Part shown: positions 37,050-45,978 of the stretch, one piece after another
How positions within the stretch are numbered: position 1 is the stretch's first letter
Layout of the letters: each line of letters opens with the position of its first letter
Source of the DNA: Nocardia africana NBRC 100379
GTDB taxonomy: Bacteria > Actinomycetota > Actinomycetes > Mycobacteriales > Mycobacteriaceae
Direction: 5' to 3'
NCBI RefSeq assembly: GCF_001612635.1
Contig: NZ_BDAV01000005.1
Coordinates: 310,001-374,000, forward strand
DNA length: 64,000 bases
Notes under the pieces: generated by a model
Database searches by the model: none
Told to the model about the DNA's origin: nothing
What the model saw: the letters and a program-made list of their open reading frames with translations, nothing else
Made by a program: the position numbers and the translations under genes

Positions 37050-38081
37050 TCATCGTTCCGCGAGCACCTCACCGATATAACGGGCGACCGCGGCGACCGA
37101 CGCGATCGTGCCGGGGTAGTCCATCCGGGTCGGGCCGACCACTCCCATACCCCCCAGCACGGTACCCGGCATACCGTACCCGGTGGATACCACCGAGGTG
37201 CCGCGCATCTGCTCGACCCTGGTCTCTTCACCGATCTGCACCGTCACCGTGCCGGGCTGCTGCGCGGCGGCCAGCAGTTTCAGCACCACGACCTGCTCCT
37301 CGAGCGCCTCGAGGACGGCACGCAGCGAGCCGGGGAAGCCGAAATCACCGGCATTGCGGGTCAGGTTGGCCGTGCCGCCCAGCACCAGCCGCTCCTCCGG
37401 ATGTTCCACCAGGGTTTCCACCAGCACGGTCGACACCCGGACCAGCACGTCGCGCAGGCGGGCGGGGGCGTTCTCCGGCAACGCCGCGACGGCGCTCGAG
37501 GCAGCGGACAGACGCTTACCGTCCATCGCCTTGCCGAGCATGCCGCGCAGTGCCGCGAGATCCTCGTCGTCGATGACCGCGCCCAGGTCGACGAGCCGCT
37601 GATCGACCCGGCCGGTATCGGTGATCACCACCAGCAGCAGACGGGCCGGATTGAGCGCCACGACCTCCAGGTGGCGCACGGTCGACGCCGAGACCGTCGG
37701 GTACTGCACCATCGCGACCTGCCGGGTCAGTTGCGCCAGCAGCCGCACCCCGCGCCGCAGGACGTCGTCGAGGTCGACGCCGCTTTCCAGGAATTCCATG
37801 ATGGCGCGGCGCTCGGCATTGGACAGCGGCTTGACCTCGGCGATGTTGTCCACGAACTGGCGATAGCCCTTGTCGGTCGGGATGCGCCCGGAGCTCGTGT
37901 GTGGCTGGGTGATGTATCCCTCGGCCTCGAGGACCGCCATGTCATTGCGCACGGTTGCGCTGGAGACGCCCAGATTGTGCTTGTCCACCAGCGTTTTCGA
38001 CCCGATCGGCTCCTTGGTCGCGATGTAGTCCGCGACGATCGCGCGCAGGACCTCCAGCCGCCGCTTCTCGGTGCTCGACAT
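37050..38081 (-). CDS. hrcA: Heat-inducible repressor HrcA
   Basis: A 343-residue HrcA. The N-terminal winged helix has [25 protein letters not shown] and [18 protein letters not shown]. The rest is the GAF-like dimer domain with [12 protein letters not shown]. HrcA represses chaperone genes by binding CIRCE elements. The ATG at 38081 has AGGAGG 8 nt upstream. I see no CIRCE-like inverted repeat in the 233-nt region upstream (38082-38314), so this copy is probably not autoregulated through CIRCE here. Confidence 0.94.
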   Translation of the reverse strand: MSSTEKRRLEVLRAIVADYIATKEPIGSKTLVDKHNLGVSSATVRNDMAVLEAEGYITQPHTSSGRIPTDKGYRQFVDNIAEVKPLSNAERRAIMEFLESGVDLDDVLRRGVRLLAQLTRQVAMVQYPTVSASTVRHLEVVALNPARLLLVVITDTGRVDQRLVDLGAVIDDEDLAALRGMLGKAMDGKRLSAASSAVAALPENAPARLRDVLVRVSTVLVETLVEHPEERLVLGGTANLTRNAGDFGFPGSLRAVLEALEEQVVVLKLLAAAQQPGTVTVQIGEETRVEQMRGTSVVSTGYGMPGTVLGGMGVVGPTRMDYPGTIASVAAVARYIGEVLAER

Positions 38082-38314
38082 CGGCCCCACCTCCTCGTTC
38101 GCCTTCGGGGTCCACGCGGCCGCACACGGGCAGCATCGACCGCGCGGATTCCCGGTTGATCCGACACCAGTTTAGTTCCTGTGCGGACGAGTTCCCGCGT
38201 GTGAGGTCGCACAGTGATGCCGAGCCGGCGGCGGACACCCGGTCTCGTAGCGGAACGGAGGTGGCGCCACGGGAGGTGCTGCGAAGACGTCCGTCTCGCG
38301 CCCGATGGGCGAAA

Positions 38315-38524
38315 TCAGTCCGATTCGGCGACGAGTTTGCCTGCCGCCGCATCCAATCCGAGCATCGTCAGCAGCGACTGGCAGTCGTCGACTCCGGTCG
38401 AATGACTGGCCACCGCCCGCGCGGCGAGCGCGCTGCGCCGTGCGGCCTCGGCCTTCTCTGCGGCACGCGTTTCGGCGAACTCGCTCTGCTCGTGGACAAG
38501 GGTGATGTGGCGTGCCTGTGACAT
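38315..38524 (-). CDS. Small helical protein of unknown function
   Basis: A 69-residue protein with a clear AGGAG site 6 nt before the ATG at 38524. It begins MSQARHITLVHEQSEFAETR, continues as an alanine/arginine/glutamate helix (AAEKAEAARRSALAARAVASH) and ends with a short LLTMLGLDAAAGKLVAESD. No signal peptide or membrane segment is seen. I do not recognise the family. It sits between hrcA and hemW on the same strand, a place with no counterpart I recall in M. tuberculosis. Confidence 0.68.
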   Translation of the reverse strand: MSQARHITLVHEQSEFAETRAAEKAEAARRSALAARAVASHSTGVDDCQSLLTMLGLDAAAGKLVAESD

Positions 38525-38774
38525 GGATCTCCTCAAGTTGCCTCGAACCCTACGCTGTCGGTACCCGCGCCCGGGCAGCAGCGCCGAATTCGGGGCGAAA
38601 TACACCGATTCACCGGGCCGCTACCAGGCGGCGGGTTCCTGCTCCCGCAGGCGGCGGACGGCTCGGTCGATCCAGGTGTCGAAGTGCGCGGCCAGATCTC
38701 GGCTCGCCGCCGGACGGATGCCGATGGGCGTGCGACGCCCGGCGGGTATGCCGTCGCGTCGACCCCGGCGGCCG

Positions 38775-39977
38775 TCAGCTCAGCAGATCGCGGACGACTC
38801 CGTCGGCGAGCAGACGCCCTCGATCGGTCAGGACGAGCCGATCGCCGACCACCCGGGCCAACCCGTCGGCGGCCACGCGCTCGAGCGCCGCATGCCCATC
38901 GGCATCCAATTCCTCGACCGGAAGCCCCGACCGCAAGCGGACGCCGAGCATCACTCGCTCGGTGTACCGCTCCGTGTCGGTAAGGGCTTCCCAGCCTGCG
39001 GCGGGCAGTCCGGCGCCGGATGCGACGCGCTCGGCGTAGCGGCCCGGATGCTTGACGTTCCACCAGCGCACGCCGCCGAGGTGGCTGTGCGCACCGGGGC
39101 CGGCGCCGAGCCAGTCGCCGCCGTCCCAGTAGCCGAGGTTGTGCCGGCAGCGAGCGGAAGGTGTTGTGGCCCAGTTGGATACCTCGTACCAGCCGAAGCC
39201 GGCGGTGGTGAGGCGGGCGTCGATGCGTTCGTAGCGGGCGGCGAGGGTGTCTTCGTCGGGGGCGGGGAGTTCGCCGCGGCGGACCTTGCGGGCCATGGCG
39301 GTGCCGTCCTCGACGATGAGCGAGTAGGCGGAGACGTGGTCGACGCCGGCGGAGAGGACCGCGTCGAGGCTGGCGTCGAGGTCGGCGTCGGATTCGCCGG
39401 GTGTGCCGTAGATGAGGTCGAGGTTGACGTGGTCGAAACCGGCGGTCCGGGCCTCGCGGGCGGCGGCCACGGCGCGCCCGGGAGTGTGGGTGCGGTCGAG
39501 AATGCGCAGGACGTGGCTCGCGGCCGATTGCATGCCGAGGGAGACACGGGTGTACCCGGCCGTCCGGATGCGTTCGAAGAACCGCGGTGAGGTGGACTCC
39601 GGATTCGATTCCGTGGTCACCTCCGCATCGGCGGCGAGAGAGAACTCGGCGCGGATGGCGTCGAGGACGGCGGCCAGGCCGTCGCCGCCCAGCAGCGACG
39701 GGGTACCGCCGCCCACGAACACCGTCGAGACCGGCGGTTGCGCGCTCGGCAGTTCCGCGAAAGCCGCTGCCGCCGTGGCCAATTCCCCGCGCAGGGCCTC
39801 GAGCCACGACTCCGGCGAGGCGGAGGAACCCAACTCACCCGCCGTATAGGTGTTGAAATCGCAGTAGCCGCAGCGCGTCGCGCAGAACGGGACGTGCACG
39901 TAGATCCCGAACGGCCCGCCGCCGAAATCGCGCAGCGTCGGCGCGGCGGTGGTCTGTTCGGGAGCGGATGCGGTCAC
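38775..39977 (-). CDS. hemW: Radical SAM haem-chaperone HemW-like protein
   Basis: A 400-residue radical SAM protein. The iron-sulfur cluster motif CATRCGYCDFNTY (CxxxCxxC) lies near residue 40. SAM-binding parts are VFVGGGTPSLLGGDGL and TTESNPES. The HemN-like C-terminal domain has YEVSNWATTPSARCRHNLGYWDGGDWLG. The Cys-x-Phe after the cluster, rather than the coproporphyrinogen oxidase form, indicates HemW, a haem-binding chaperone, although it is often annotated hemN (Rv2388c counterpart). The start is GTG 39977 with GGTGGG upstream. Confidence 0.9.
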   Translation of the reverse strand: MTASAPEQTTAAPTLRDFGGGPFGIYVHVPFCATRCGYCDFNTYTAGELGSSASPESWLEALRGELATAAAAFAELPSAQPPVSTVFVGGGTPSLLGGDGLAAVLDAIRAEFSLAADAEVTTESNPESTSPRFFERIRTAGYTRVSLGMQSAASHVLRILDRTHTPGRAVAAAREARTAGFDHVNLDLIYGTPGESDADLDASLDAVLSAGVDHVSAYSLIVEDGTAMARKVRRGELPAPDEDTLAARYERIDARLTTAGFGWYEVSNWATTPSARCRHNLGYWDGGDWLGAGPGAHSHLGGVRWWNVKHPGRYAERVASGAGLPAAGWEALTDTERYTERVMLGVRLRSGLPVEELDADGHAALERVAADGLARVVGDRLVLTDRGRLLADGVVRDLLS

Positions 39978-40022
39978 CCCACCAGTGTGCCCGGTGCGGC
40001 GCAGTGACCGGCGGCACACCGG

Positions 40023-40832
40023 CTAGTCGGCCGCTTCCGGCGCCGGGTGCTCGCGCCGGGTTTCATGCGAGCGGACGTATCTGCCAGGAGTGGTGCCGAC
40101 GATCTCGGTGAACGCCGCGATGAAGCTGCTGGGGTTCGCCCACCCGCAGGCGTGCGCGGCATAGGTGGCGTCGTGGCCCTCGGCGAGCAGTACGAGGGCG
40201 TGTGAGATGCGCAGCTGGGTGCGCCATTCGTAGAAGGTCATGCCGAGCTCGTCGTGGAACAGCCGGCTCAGCGTGCGCGCACTCGCGCCGACCGCCCGCC
40301 CGAGTTCGGCCAGCCCGGTGGTGTCGCCGGGGTTGTCGTACAGAATCCGCGCCAGGGCCTGCAACCGGTCGTCGCGGGGCTGCGGCAGTTGCAGCGGCTG
40401 CTCGTGCGCTTCGCGCAGCTCGTCGACGAGCACGCGGTGCAGCCGGGCGCGCGCGCCACGGTCGTGGTCGCGGGGTCCGGTGAGAGTGAGGAACACCTCC
40501 CGGGCCAGATCGGTGGTCCCGAAGACCGCGGGACGGTCCGGTAGTAGCCGGGCCGGTGCCGCCGGGAGGAAGACGATCCGCATGTCGGTTCGCCCGTGGG
40601 CGCGGTGCTGGTGCGTGAATCCGGCTGGGGTCCAGCCGATTCGGTTCGCCGGAACGATCGAGGTGCCGCGTTCGGTGTGCACCGAGAGCACACCGCGAGC
40701 GGCATACACCAGATGCCCGCGCGCATGCGCGTGCACCGAACTCGACGCGCCCGAAGCCCACTGATGAACGCCACCGGACGGCCACAGCCGCGATGTAGGA
40801 GCCGCCTCGGCAGGTTGGCGGCGAACGGGCAT
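40023..40832 (-). CDS. AraC-family transcriptional regulator
   Basis: A 269-residue regulator with an N-terminal cupin-like sensor (about 20-110; HAHARGHLVYAARGVLSVHT) and a C-terminal AraC domain. The latter has LAELGRAVGASARTLSRLFHDELG for the first helix-turn-helix and YAAHACGWANPSSFIAAFTEIVGTTPGRY for the second (pieces described, not in full). Its target is not obvious; it is divergent from the sulfate-reduction operon but separated from sirA by the leader peptide region. Confidence 0.88.
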   Translation of the reverse strand: MPVRRQPAEAAPTSRLWPSGGVHQWASGASSSVHAHARGHLVYAARGVLSVHTERGTSIVPANRIGWTPAGFTHQHRAHGRTDMRIVFLPAAPARLLPDRPAVFGTTDLAREVFLTLTGPRDHDRGARARLHRVLVDELREAHEQPLQLPQPRDDRLQALARILYDNPGDTTGLAELGRAVGASARTLSRLFHDELGMTFYEWRTQLRISHALVLLAEGHDATYAAHACGWANPSSFIAAFTEIVGTTPGRYVRSHETRREHPAPEAAD

Positions 40833-41042
40833 GGACCGGCATCCTATCGGTGGTCGGCCGCCCGGATGGCCCGCGAGAGTGAACCCCCTCGGCCGGGACC
40901 GGCGGCACCGCGATCGGCGAATCCGCTTGATCTATGACGCATCTCACAAATTAGGACGGCCGTCCAGGGAATTTCCCGCTTTTTTGCGGAGAATATGACC
41001 CACCCGTCGGAAAGACCCATCTGACATGGCACAATGACTTCC

Positions 41043-41135
41043 ATGACCGGACTTGGAGTACGACTCGTGGCGCGCCGCCATGTCGACTTCAAGCGTGTCT
41101 GCAGCGCCAGTTGTCTGCCGGATCGCCTCCGGTAG
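41043..41135 (+). CDS. Cysteine-containing leader peptide of the sulfite-reduction operon
   Basis: A 30-residue peptide too short for usual gene callers. It begins MTGLGVRLVARRHVDFKRV and ends CSASCLPDRLR, with one TGC and one TGT Cys codon near the end. The RRHVDF-x-R core and the late cysteines match the actinobacterial leader peptides found upstream of sulfur genes. A weak -10 element CACAAT (41030-41035) lies 7 nt upstream of the ATG and there is no ribosome site, which fits a leaderless transcript. It ends 133 nt before sirA. Ribosome stalling at Cys codons when cysteine is scarce would be the expected sensing step. Confidence 0.78.
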   Translation: MTGLGVRLVARRHVDFKRVCSASCLPDRLR

Positions 41136-41160
41136 CTCGGCCTCCCCTCTCCCCGGTTCC

Positions 41161-41178
41161 GGCATCCGTCGCGATGCC
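41161..41178 (+). promoter_or_regulatory. Hairpin in the sirA leader region
   Basis: GGCATC (41161-41166) and GATGCC (41173-41178) form a perfect 6-bp stem with loop CGTCGC, 25 nt past the leader peptide stop. No T-run follows, so a terminator is unlikely. It may be one of the alternative structures in the leader. Confidence 0.4.
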
Positions 41179-41239
41179 CATCGGTCCGATTCGCTGAACA
41201 CCGAAGGCGCGAGCCAGCCCCCTCCCGCCTGCCGCAAGG

Positions 41240-41259
41240 CCTGATCCATCTTCTTCAGG
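41240..41259 (+). promoter_or_regulatory. Hairpin that could hide the sirA ribosome site
   Basis: CCTGA (41240-41244) pairs with TCAGG (41255-41259). The right arm contains part of the sirA ribosome site (CAGGAG, 41256-41261), so a folded stem would block translation of sirA. Together with the leader peptide, this suggests control of translation rather than termination. Confidence 0.4.
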
Positions 41260-41268
41260 AGCGACCCT

Positions 41269-43047
41269 ATGACGTCGAGTACCGACGCCGGTCCCACCCC
41301 CGAGTCCGTTCGCGCGGAGCGTGAACGCCTCGCCCGCGAGCGTCGTGCCCGGCCCCGCCCGGAGGCGTCCGGACCGCGCGAACGCACCGGCAAGCCGGTT
41401 CGCCGCAAGTCCGAGGGCCAGTGGGCCCTCGGTTACCGGGAGCCGTTGAACGCGAACGAACAGAGCAAGAAGGACGACAACCCGCTCAACGTCCGCGCGC
41501 GCATCGAGAACATCTACGCCAAGGGCGGATTCGACTCGATCGACAAGGGCGATCTGCGTGGCCGCTTCCGCTGGTGGGGCCTCTATACCCAGCGTGAGCA
41601 GGGCTACGACGGCACCTGGACCGGTGACGAGAACATCGATCTGCTCGAGGCCAAGTACTTCATGATGCGCATCCGCTGCGACGGCGGCGCGCTGAATGTC
41701 GAGCAGGTGCGCACCCTCGGCCAGATCTCCACCGAGTTCGCCCGCGACACCGCCGATCTGTCCGATCGCGAGAACCTCCAGTACCACTGGATCGAGATCG
41801 AGAACGTCCCGGAGATCTGGCGGCGTATCGAGGCGGTCGGATTGCAGACCACCGAGGCCTGCGGCGACTGCCCGCGCGTGGTTCTCGGTTCCCCGCTGGC
41901 CGGTGAGTCGCTGAACGAGATCATCGACGGCACCTGGGCGGTCGAGGAGATCACCCGGCGCTACATCGGCAAGAAGGAGTACTCGAACCTTCCCCGCAAG
42001 TTCAAGACCGCGATCTCCGGCCAGCAGGATGTGGTCCACGAGATCAACGACGTGGCGTTCATCGGCGTCGAACACCCCGAGCACGGGCCCGGTTTCGATC
42101 TGTGGGTCGGCGGCGGCCTGTCCACCAACCCGATGCTCGCTCAGCGCGTCGGCGCGTGGGTGCCGCTCGAGGAGGTGCCGGATGTGTGGGAGGCGGTCGT
42201 CTCGCTGTTCCGCGACTACGGTTACCGCCGCCTGCGGACCAAGGCGCGGTTGAAGTTCCTGATCAAGGACTGGGGTGTCGAGAAATTCCGTGAAGTTCTC
42301 GAAACCGAGTACCTGCGGCGCAAGCTCATCGACGGCCCGGCGCCGGAGAAGCCCACCCGTCCCATCGACCATGTGGGTGTGCAGAAGCTGCGCAACGGAC
42401 TCAACGCGATCGGCTTCTCCCCCATCGCGGGCCGCGTTTCGGGGACGATCCTGACCAAGGTCGCCGACGCGGTCGAGCGGATCGGCGCCGATCGGATCCG
42501 GTTCACCCCGTACCAGAAGCTCGTGGTGCTCGATGTTCCCGACGACAAGGTCGAGGAACTGATCAGCGAGCTGGAGCCGCTCGGACTTCAGGCCCGTCCG
42601 TCCGTGTGGCGGCGAAACCTGCTGGCCTGCAGCGGTATCGAGTTCTGCAAGTTGTCGTTCGTGGAGACCCGCAAGCGTTCGCAGGTGCTCGCGCCCGAAC
42701 TCGAGCAGCGCCTGGCCGACATCAACGCGCAACTCGATGTTCCGGTCACGATCAACATCAACGGCTGCCCCAACTCCTGCGGCCGCTCGCAGATCGCGGA
42801 TATCGGCTTCAAGGGCCAGCTGGTCGACGACGGCAACGGGAATCAGGTCGAGGGCTACCAGGTGCATCTGGGCGGCACCCTCGGGCTCGATGCCGCCTTC
42901 GGCCGGAAGCTGCGCCAGCACAAGGTGACCAGCGAGGAGCTCGGCGACTACATCGAGCGTGTCGTCCGCAATTTCGTCAAGAACCGCGACGGCGGTGAGC
43001 GGTTCGCGCAATGGGCTGTCCGCGCCGACGAGGCCGACCTTCGGTAA
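41269..43047 (+). CDS. sirA: Ferredoxin-dependent sulfite reductase SirA
   Basis: A 592-residue sirohaem/4Fe-4S reductase of the NirA/SirA group. The cluster cysteines are Cys454 and Cys460 (ACSGIEFCKL) and Cys500 and Cys504 (NGCPNSCGR). In the M. tuberculosis enzyme a Tyr and a Cys near the active site are linked; RWWGLYTQR and TEACGDCPR fit those places here. It reduces sulfite to sulfide with six electrons from ferredoxin; nitrite is a possible alternative, but the neighbours support sulfite. First enzyme of a sulfate-assimilation operon. Confidence 0.95.
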   Translation: MTSSTDAGPTPESVRAERERLARERRARPRPEASGPRERTGKPVRRKSEGQWALGYREPLNANEQSKKDDNPLNVRARIENIYAKGGFDSIDKGDLRGRFRWWGLYTQREQGYDGTWTGDENIDLLEAKYFMMRIRCDGGALNVEQVRTLGQISTEFARDTADLSDRENLQYHWIEIENVPEIWRRIEAVGLQTTEACGDCPRVVLGSPLAGESLNEIIDGTWAVEEITRRYIGKKEYSNLPRKFKTAISGQQDVVHEINDVAFIGVEHPEHGPGFDLWVGGGLSTNPMLAQRVGAWVPLEEVPDVWEAVVSLFRDYGYRRLRTKARLKFLIKDWGVEKFREVLETEYLRRKLIDGPAPEKPTRPIDHVGVQKLRNGLNAIGFSPIAGRVSGTILTKVADAVERIGADRIRFTPYQKLVVLDVPDDKVEELISELEPLGLQARPSVWRRNLLACSGIEFCKLSFVETRKRSQVLAPELEQRLADINAQLDVPVTININGCPNSCGRSQIADIGFKGQLVDDGNGNQVEGYQVHLGGTLGLDAAFGRKLRQHKVTSEELGDYIERVVRNFVKNRDGGERFAQWAVRADEADLR

Positions 43048-43060
43048 CGGGAGATTCAGT

Positions 43061-43777
43061 ATGGAAACCACTGTGGACAAGCTGAGCGAAGCCGAGCTGC
43101 GCAGGATCGCCGAGGACGGCGCGGCGCAGCTGGGCCCCGATGCCTCGGCGACCGAGCTGCTGCAATGGACCGAGGACACCTTCGGCAGCGGCTATATCGT
43201 CGCCTCGAACATGCAGGACGCGGTGCTGGTGCAGCTGGCCGCGCAGGTGCGTCCCGGCGTCGAGGTCCTGTTCCTCGACACCGGCTATCACTTCGCCGAG
43301 ACCATCGGCACCCGGGACGCGGTCGAGACCGTGTACGGCGTGAACATCCTCAACGTGCAGCCCGAACACACTGTGGCCGAACAGGATCGGCTGCTCGGCA
43401 AGGATCTGTTCGCCCGCGACGCGGGTGAATGCTGCCGGCTGCGCAAGGTGGTGCCGCTGAAGAAGTCGCTGGCCCCCTACAACGCGTGGGTGACCGGCAT
43501 CCGGCGCGTGGAGGCTCCCACCCGGGCCAACGCCCCCCTGATCTCCTTCGACGAGGGCTTCGGCCTGGTGAAGATCAACCCGATCGCCGCCTGGTCCGAC
43601 GACGAGATGGCCGCGTATATCGACCGGCACGGCATTCTCGTCAATCCCCTCGTCGAGGAGGGATATCCGTCCATCGGTTGCGCTCCGTGCACGCGGAAGC
43701 CGGAACCGGGATCCGATCCGCGAAGCGGCCGCTGGGCCGGCCTCGCCAAGACCGAATGCGGGTTGCACGCCTCATGA
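43061..43777 (+). CDS. cysH: APS reductase CysH
   Basis: A 238-residue thioredoxin-dependent adenylylsulfate reductase. The APS-type 4Fe-4S cysteines are Cys124-Cys125 (GECCRLRK) and Cys207/Cys210 (GCAPCTRK). The C-terminal ECGLH carries the catalytic cysteine. The PP-loop-like SNMQDAVLVQLA binds the nucleotide. These cysteine pairs mean that it reduces APS, not PAPS. The ATG at 43061 has GGGAG upstream; the frame is open further into sirA. It overlaps cysD by 4 nt (ATGA). Confidence 0.96.
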   Translation: METTVDKLSEAELRRIAEDGAAQLGPDASATELLQWTEDTFGSGYIVASNMQDAVLVQLAAQVRPGVEVLFLDTGYHFAETIGTRDAVETVYGVNILNVQPEHTVAEQDRLLGKDLFARDAGECCRLRKVVPLKKSLAPYNAWVTGIRRVEAPTRANAPLISFDEGFGLVKINPIAAWSDDEMAAYIDRHGILVNPLVEEGYPSIGCAPCTRKPEPGSDPRSGRWAGLAKTECGLHAS

Positions 43778-44688
43778 CTCTCACAGCGACAGATACACAA
43801 TTCGATACCCTTGCCGCCCTCGAGAGCGAAGCCATCCACATCTTCCGTGAGGTGGCAGGCGAATTCGAGCGTCCGGTGATCCTGTTCTCCGGCGGCAAGG
43901 ACTCCACCGTCCTGCTGCACCTGGCGCTCAAGGCGTTCTGGCCCGCGCCGCTGCCGTTCTCGCTGCTGCACGTGGACACCGGCCACAACCTCGACGAGGT
44001 GCTGGCCTTCCGCGACCACGTGGTCGAGAAGTACGGGCTGCGCCTGCACGTCGCCAGCGTCGAGGAGTACCTCGCCGACGGCCGGCTCACCGAACGGCCC
44101 GACGGTATCCGCAACCCGCTGCAGACCGTGCCGCTGCTGGACGCCATCGCCGAGAACCGCTTCGACGCGGTCTTCGGCGGCGGCCGCCGCGACGAGGAGC
44201 GGTCGCGGGCCAAGGAGCGGATCTTCTCGCTGCGCGACGCCTTCGGCCGCTGGGATCCGAAGCGGCAGCGCCCGGAACTGTGGAACCTGTACAACGGCCG
44301 GCACGCGCCCGGTGAGCACGTGCGGGTGTTCCCGCTGAGCAACTGGACCGAACTCGACATCTGGCGCTACATCGCGCGCGAGAACGTCGAACTCGCGACC
44401 ATCTACTACGCGCACGAGCGGCCCGTGTACCAGCGCGACGGCATGTGGATGACCCCGGGTTCGTGGGGTGGGCCGCGCGAGGGCGAGGAGCTGGTCGTCA
44501 AGTCGGTGCGCTACCGCACCGTCGGTGACGGATCCACCACCGGCGCAATACTTTCCGATGCCGCGACCAACGACGACATCCTCGCCGAGGTCGCCGCGTC
44601 GCGACTCACCGAACGTGGCGCGACCCGCGGCGACGACCGCGTCTCCGAGGCCGCCATGGAAGACCGCAAGCGAGAGGGTTACTTCTGA
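43774..44688 (+). CDS. cysD: Sulfate adenylyltransferase subunit 2
   Basis: A 304-residue ATP sulfurylase subunit. The PP-loop is FSGGKDSTVLLHLALKAF, followed by LLHVDTGHNLDEVL and VFGGGRRDEERSRAKERI, the active-site arginines. It makes APS from sulfate and ATP, driven by the CysN GTPase. The ATG at 43774 overlaps the cysH stop. In M. tuberculosis cysD and cysN lie elsewhere, so joining them to sirA-cysH puts the whole sulfate-to-sulfide path in one operon. Confidence 0.96.
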   Translation: MTLTATDTQFDTLAALESEAIHIFREVAGEFERPVILFSGGKDSTVLLHLALKAFWPAPLPFSLLHVDTGHNLDEVLAFRDHVVEKYGLRLHVASVEEYLADGRLTERPDGIRNPLQTVPLLDAIAENRFDAVFGGGRRDEERSRAKERIFSLRDAFGRWDPKRQRPELWNLYNGRHAPGEHVRVFPLSNWTELDIWRYIARENVELATIYYAHERPVYQRDGMWMTPGSWGGPREGEELVVKSVRYRTVGDGSTTGAILSDAATNDDILAEVAASRLTERGATRGDDRVSEAAMEDRKREGYF

Positions 44689-45977
44689 TGTCCGACCTAC
44701 TGAGACTGGCCACCGCCGGCAGTGTCGACGACGGCAAGTCCACACTGGTCGGACGCCTGCTCTACGACACGAAATCGGTGCTGGCCGACCAGATCGACGC
44801 CGTCACCCGGGCCTCGGTCGACAAGGGGCTGGCGACCCCCGATCTCTCGCTGCTGGTCGACGGGCTGCGCGCCGAACGCGAACAGGGCATCACCATCGAC
44901 GTGGCCTACCGGTACTTCGCGACGCCGAAGCGGTCCTTCGTGCTCGCCGACACCCCGGGCCATGTGCAGTACACCCGCAACACCGTCTCGGGCGCGTCGA
45001 CCGCGCAGCTGGTGATCCTGCTGGTCGATGCCCGCAAGGGCGTCATCGAGCAGACCCGGCGCCACGCCGCAGTGATGGCGCTGCTGGGTGTGCCGAAGCT
45101 GGTGCTGGCGGTGAACAAGATCGATCTGGTCGACGATGCGGAAGCTGTCTTCGCGCAGATCGTGGCCGAGTTCACCGAGCTGACGAGCAAACTCGGCTGG
45201 GCCGCCGAGGACGTCGTGGAGATCCCGGTCTCGGCGCTGCACGGTGACAACATCGCGTCGCGGTCGGAGAACACCCCGTTCTACGACGGCCCCTCCCTGA
45301 TCGAGCATCTGGAGTCGGTGCCGGTCGATGCCGACAGCACCGGCCGCCATCAGGTGGGCCTGCGCTTCCCGGTCCAGTACGTGATCCGCCCGCGCACCGC
45401 GGAGTATCCGGACTACCGCGGGTACGCGGGACAGGTCGCCGCGGGCGTGGTGTCGAAGGGTGACGAGGTCGTGGTGCTGCCCTCCGGCATCCGGACCACG
45501 GTCGAGCGCATCGACACCGCCGACGGCGAACTGCCCTCCGCCCAGCCCGGCCGCAGTGTGACCCTGCTGCTCACCGACGACGTCGACATCTCGCGCGGCG
45601 ACACCATCGTCGCGGCCGCCGATGCGCCCGAACCGATCGATTCGTTCGACGCCACCGTCTGCTGGCTCGGCGACAAGCCGCTGCGGCCCGGGGCCCGCCT
45701 GCTGCTCAAGCACGGCACCCGGACCACGCAGGCCATCGTCGGCGCGCTGATCGAGCGGTTCGACGAGCAGAACCTGGCCGCCGATCCGAATCCGGATTCG
45801 CTGGCGCTCAACGATATCGGCCGCATCTCGGTGCGCGTCGCGGAGCCGATCGTGGCCGACGACTATCGGGTCAACCGGTACACCGGCAGCTTCCTGCTCA
45901 TCGACCCGGCGGGCGGTAACACGCTGGCCGCGGGTCTCGTGGGCGACGTCCTGACCTCGGTCGAGGTCGGTAGCTGA
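44688..45977 (+). CDS. cysN: Sulfate adenylyltransferase subunit 1 (GTPase)
   Basis: A 429-residue EF-Tu-like GTPase. G1 is GSVDDGKSTLVGRLLYD, G3 is ADTPGHVQYTRN and G4 is VNKIDLVD. Two beta-barrel domains follow. The protein ends without a CysC APS kinase domain, unlike the fused CysNC of M. tuberculosis. This agrees with an APS-specific CysH that does not need PAPS. The ATG overlaps the last base of the cysD stop (TGATG). Confidence 0.96.
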   Translation: MSDLLRLATAGSVDDGKSTLVGRLLYDTKSVLADQIDAVTRASVDKGLATPDLSLLVDGLRAEREQGITIDVAYRYFATPKRSFVLADTPGHVQYTRNTVSGASTAQLVILLVDARKGVIEQTRRHAAVMALLGVPKLVLAVNKIDLVDDAEAVFAQIVAEFTELTSKLGWAAEDVVEIPVSALHGDNIASRSENTPFYDGPSLIEHLESVPVDADSTGRHQVGLRFPVQYVIRPRTAEYPDYRGYAGQVAAGVVSKGDEVVVLPSGIRTTVERIDTADGELPSAQPGRSVTLLLTDDVDISRGDTIVAAADAPEPIDSFDATVCWLGDKPLRPGARLLLKHGTRTTQAIVGALIERFDEQNLAADPNPDSLALNDIGRISVRVAEPIVADDYRVNRYTGSFLLIDPAGGNTLAAGLVGDVLTSVEVGS

Positions 45978-45978
45978 C

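Noticed and set aside
38082..38314. CIRCE element upstream of hrcA
   Set aside because: No inverted repeat resembling TTAGCACTC-N9-GAGTGCTAA was found.
38640..38774. Frame after hemW that looks like a protein C-terminus (AHFDTWIDRAVRRLREQ)
   Set aside because: No start codon before the hemW stop in that frame; about 45 codons only. It might be a gene remnant, but the evidence is too thin.
41089..43179. 696-codon frame antisense to sirA
   Set aside because: Shadow of the strongly conserved sulfite reductase.
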